Source: Jaenimonas drosophilae
Taxonomy: Eukaryota > Euglenozoa > Kinetoplastea > Trypanosomatida > Trypanosomatidae
Assembly: GCA_030849065.1 (NCBI GenBank)
Contig: JASAON010001479.1
Coordinates: 1 to 37,948, forward strand
Reading direction: 5' to 3'
Length of the DNA stretch: 37,948 bases
Part shown: positions 35,901 to 37,948 of the stretch, one piece after another
Position numbering within the stretch: position 1 is the stretch's first letter
How the letters are laid out: each line of letters opens with the position of its first letter
Notes under the pieces: generated by a model
What the model was told of the DNA's origin: nothing
Seen by the model: only the letters and a program-made list of their open reading frames with translations
The model's database searches: none
Position numbers and translations under genes: made by a program

Positions 35901-37278
35901 CGTCCTCATCCTCATCATCACTATCGTCATCATCCTTCTGCCAGCAGAGGCAGAAGAAAAGCAGTAGCAGAAGCAGAAGAATCATGAGTCCAATGACTGC
36001 AAGAATAACATACAGCACAACATTCCAGCTGTTCTTCTTCACATCGCTACCATCATCCGGACCTGGAACACCAACCGGAACTTTGATGGCGGCAACCGTT
36101 GTTGGGGTGAGGCCTCCAAACGACATCACGTGCAGCTGTGTGATGCCCGTATGAGACGTGCACAGAACTTTTCCCTCCGTGGTAGCGTCACACTCCACAG
36201 AAAGGCTTCCAAAATGATCGCTCGTAACACGATGCTTGCCCACATGCTTCATCGAGCCCAACAATTCCATCGCGGTGTCGGACCCAGAACTGGATGCCGC
36301 ATCGACAAAGAGGAGAGTCATGAAGGCACGCAGACCAGCAGGGGTGTGATAGGCAAGCGGCATGTGGTGGTGGAACAATGCCATTGCACTACTGGCGGGT
36401 GACTGTGGCACGGCAGAGACGAGTACTCCATCGGCTTCTGTGAGGCTGGTGATCGGCATAGTTGCTTCGTTCCAACGTGGAAGGTTGGTGGTGTAGAGCA
36501 GCCGAGACATGGCAGACTTGTACTCCGTGCCAAAGGACGTCACAAAGGTGTCGTAGAGCACCGTCAAGTCATCAAAGTCCACAATCACCGTTGCGTCACT
36601 GTGGTCCTCCAGGAAGGTCACGAGTGGTGCAACGTCCGCAGTGGTCAGGCCCACCACAAAGGTCGTGCCACTGGTCAGAAGCTCATCAGAGATGGTGGCA
36701 CCAGACACAACCACAGAAGATGATGGCAGACCAAGTCCATAGCGCTTGAACGCCGAGTTGGCAGCAGCAGTGATGGAGGCAATGTTGGTGCCGTTGCGGA
36801 GGAGTACTCGTGTGGCCATGGGGGAGATCCCGTTACGGCTGCAGTACAGAGCGGCCATATCCAGCTGCTGCTCCAGCACCGGAAACAGGTAGATGAGCTT
36901 GGGGCTTGGCGTACGTGACTCCTGGATGCACAGCGGATCGATTATAACGAGGTCATTGTTTAATGTGATGGAGCTTGGCATGCATCCTTCAACGATGGTA
37001 AATGAAAAATTGTGGATGTGCTGGTGAAGTAAGCTATTCACTGTGGCTGCATCCACGGTTAACGCGGTTGATGTATATGTTCCGCTGAGGAGTTCCTTCA
37101 ATGCCCGTGTTGAAGACATTTCCTCCATGACACCCGCCGTTTGTTGTGAGAGGTAAGCTGTGGTAGCACCACCATCTTGTAGGGTAATGACTTGGATGGA
37201 TGACTGTGCATGTACCGCAAGCACCAGACAAATCAGGGGGAGCAGGATATAGCTGAGCGTGGAGGATCTGACCATCAT
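32920..37278 (-). CDS. Receptor-cyclase-like membrane protein with PEPE repeats and C-terminal DUF1935
   Basis: A 1452-residue protein starts [20 protein letters not shown], a signal peptide likely cut after VHA. The ectodomain (about 25-412) is homologous to the other receptor-like gene here ([45 protein letters not shown]) and resembles receptor-type adenylate cyclase ectodomains. One TM lies at about 418-446, followed by a D/E-rich juxtamembrane run. Residues 465-610 are cyclase-like (RIGIHTG and [14 protein letters not shown]) but without the usual two metal-binding Asp, so activity is doubtful. Residues 661-925 hold about ten copies of a motif like [14 protein letters not shown]. Residues 984-1260 are [13 protein letters not shown] repeats. 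Residues 1345-1447 form DUF1935 ([20 protein letters not shown]). Probably a surface or flagellar-membrane protein. Confidence 0.92.
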   Translation of the reverse strand: MMVRSSTLSYILLPLICLVLAVHAQSSIQVITLQDGGATTAYLSQQTAGVMEEMSSTRALKELLSGTYTSTALTVDAATVNSLLHQHIHNFSFTIVEGCMPSSITLNNDLVIIDPLCIQESRTPSPKLIYLFPVLEQQLDMAALYCSRNGISPMATRVLLRNGTNIASITAAANSAFKRYGLGLPSSSVVVSGATISDELLTSGTTFVVGLTTADVAPLVTFLEDHSDATVIVDFDDLTVLYDTFVTSFGTEYKSAMSRLLYTTNLPRWNEATMPITSLTEADGVLVSAVPQSPASSAMALFHHHMPLAYHTPAGLRAFMTLLFVDAASSSGSDTAMELLGSMKHVGKHRVTSDHFGSLSVECDATTEGKVLCTSHTGITQLHVMSFGGLTPTTVAAIKVPVGVPGPDDGSDVKKNSWNVVLYVILAVIGLMILLLLLLLFFCLCWQKDDDDSDDEDEDEQRREATLIVALEQTEGGANGELDGVMQRIISEEGCTAERAGDSKWVVLTSSPLEGVKVGEALRVSLLEVTERPTRPIRIGIHTGPVAPSCAPPVGLSDKFAGCGEVMTTADAAASMCDDTQVLLTEETHGLLTPGECTTYGIAHYLTYRFSGRAMELYHLRGTNNPLGANEAPLMRSTEMVDPVYPDAPAADGAQPTTLPPALYSEETRLRGETESHVEMAPEPIRGSEEVPRRGPDGQVMVEVEPLHGTEVVAAASPVSEEERVNPLRSFEEVKPGGERTVVAAPIENDRPPTPLRSFEEVKPGGERTVVAAPIENDRPPTPLQSYEEVMPGGERRIIEAPLDERPPTPLRSFEEVKPGGERVVHAAPPSPPLQDEAPVTALHGVEVVAPRSVDAAAVDERHAETVEAAHEEPVEPLHSFEEVPPRHAHPTERRLPEIVHATNGETAAAAAESERPATPLESWECVNSTIPSRRRVTYASAGAQTDEAMYVPPSTLQEQPSAVAAERRCVEPEEQAVVEERVQPEPEPEVEAADFAEHHEPEPEPEPEFVEEPAQREPEPEVVEEPVRQEAETAVEEAAATAEYHEPEPEPEVVEEPVQPEPEPEPEVVEEPVQPEPEVVVEPVQPEPEPEPEVVEEPVRPEPEPEPEVVEEPVQPEPEPEPEVVEEPVQPEPEPEPEVVEEPVQPEPEPEPEVVEEPVQPEPEPEPEVMDEPARQEPEPAVEEAAAIAEYHEPEPEPEVVEDPVRHEPEPEPEFMQEPRPEPQYMEEPVRHEPEPAVVPEDVPPEEAAQNSLVIEDPEPEEVEPPTLEQMPVREVHSTPCEEPLDQNREGSTRYSPPQPSHSPEQEVVQPTIQPEDARAAHYTPLREEPMRSPSPPVHFVHGQPTVTADKMLPCFEVENGLLFRITDTETGKWGFYNDTTEFIMHVRFSLGRKSRVVPLGSTVIREDPGTGRFEGEVLLNPGSTEMVFMGHVNGHRMRYYAIPLTREYQH
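33570..34330 (-). repeat. 45-bp tandem repeat encoding [15 protein letters not shown]
   Basis: About 12 full or partial copies of a 45-bp unit encode [16 protein letters not shown] central block (33765-34130) is almost identical between copies. Two variant stretches ending [11 protein letters not shown] bracket it. Repeat-number variation between strains or alleles is expected. Confidence 0.85.
34789..35112 (-). repeat. 84-bp tandem repeat encoding [14 protein letters not shown] units
   Basis: Four units of about 28 residues contain the [12 protein letters not shown] core, the first two almost identical in DNA (the unit at 34981 recurs exactly 84 bp away at 35065). One unit has [12 protein letters not shown]. 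This is the densest occurrence of the motif shared by the three neighbouring genes. Confidence 0.8.
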
Positions 37279-37948
37279 GAGAAGCAGATGGATAGAAGGG
37301 GGGGGCGGGCACAGCGACTAGGAGGGAACCTTTTAAGAGGCAACAAGAAGAAGAGCGTGGCACGTCCTGACGGCAGTGGATGCACGTCTCTTCTTCTGCT
37401 GTACAGTCAAACTCTTCTGTTTGACACCAAATCTAAAGAAGCTAAAACAATAAACAATGAAACAAGCACTCCACCGAAGACTCTTCACAACGAAGCGGAG
37501 GCACAAGGCAGCAAACAACCACAAGATACGCAATCACTAGAGGCTCCCACCAGCAGGGTGTACGGAGGGATAGGTGGAGGGTAGGGGTATTGAGGAGAGG
37601 AAGAGAGGTTGGCCGTAAAGCGTCTATCTAGAGTAGAGCGAGGAACCACCACGATGAACCTACAGAGGGAACACAAAAAGATGAGGGAAGCAACAGCAAT
37701 TACTTCAAGAGTGCCAACAAGAATGGGGAGCTTTATTCTTTCACTACACCTGCGCATAGCTCATCAGCATCGAAACAACTTACACAGACAAAGACACTTC
37801 ACTTGTTTCCCACAACAAAAACGTTGCGGTCGACTTTGACAGCATAAAGATTCCATCAACCGAATGTACAACATCAGGGGCTCACCGACAAGGACAATGC
37901 CCGCTTCACCAGTTAAAGACTCACGTCATCACTCATCAAACTAAGAAC
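37279..37948. other. Right-edge intergenic region, 670 bp
   Basis: This stretch holds the 5'UTR and splice region of the right-hand receptor-like gene (a CCCTCCTAG-like acceptor near 37320) and otherwise non-coding DNA. A 90-codon frame at 37485-37757 has a hydrophobic stretch but no splice signal, so I do not call it. At 37799-37855 a short minus-strand frame ends in V-F-V-V-G-N-K-stop and could be a remnant or chance. Confidence 0.4.

Overview
The window looks like nuclear DNA of a kinetoplastid protist (Euglenozoa). Every gene I can support, 14 in all, lies on the minus strand with no convincing intron and with gaps of about 0.17-1.4 kb. That is the layout of a polycistronic transcription unit. 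Most gene starts are preceded, in the sense direction, by a long polypyrimidine tract and then the first AG, a few to about 120 nt before the ATG. This is what spliced-leader trans-splicing needs. Two protein families point the same way: DUF1935 domains, known from kinetoplastid calpain-related proteins, and ectodomains resembling trypanosomatid receptor-type adenylate cyclases. TAA, TAG and TGA all end genes, so the code looks standard. Trinucleotide runs (CAA, AAC, CAT, GAT, TCA sense) fill coding and non-coding DNA and give Q, N, H, D and S homopolymers. I cannot name the genus.

Layout, left to right (transcription runs right to left). 1-392: start of a multi-spanning membrane protein cut by the window edge. 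709-1821: tail-anchored coiled-coil protein, possibly a Sec20-like SNARE. 2388-4178: unrecognised His/Asn-rich protein. 4355-7051 and 7220-9748: two adjacent large proteins with mitochondrial presequences and helical-repeat character. 10494-10775: small signal-peptide/TM protein. 11124-11717: small Gln-rich protein. 11888-12847: FtsJ-type 2'-O-methyltransferase with an extra C-terminal zinc ribbon. 13796-17206: large protein with a Wee1-like but apparently inactive kinase domain. 17683-20478: low-complexity protein with a recurring [DE]-S-hydrophobic-x-F motif and a degenerate EF-hand. 20984-21850: C2-domain protein with a PPPQPMYA repeat tail.

The right third (23219-37278) is the most unusual part: three neighbouring paralogues. 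Two (23219-27568 and 32920-37278) have a signal peptide, a receptor-cyclase-like ectodomain, one TM, a degenerate cyclase-like domain, long Glu/Pro-rich repeats and a C-terminal DUF1935 domain. The middle gene (28574-32086) has no signal peptide, ectodomain, TM or cyclase-like part, but keeps the repeat region and carries two DUF1935 domains. All three share a recurring short motif close to L-x-S-x-E-E. I infer a family of pseudo-receptor-cyclase plus DUF1935 surface or flagellar-membrane scaffolds with a soluble partner. Shared features are read from the sequence; localisation and function are inference.

The neighbours are otherwise functionally unrelated, as usual in kinetoplastid gene clusters, so gene order says little about function outside the three-gene array and the mitochondrial pair.
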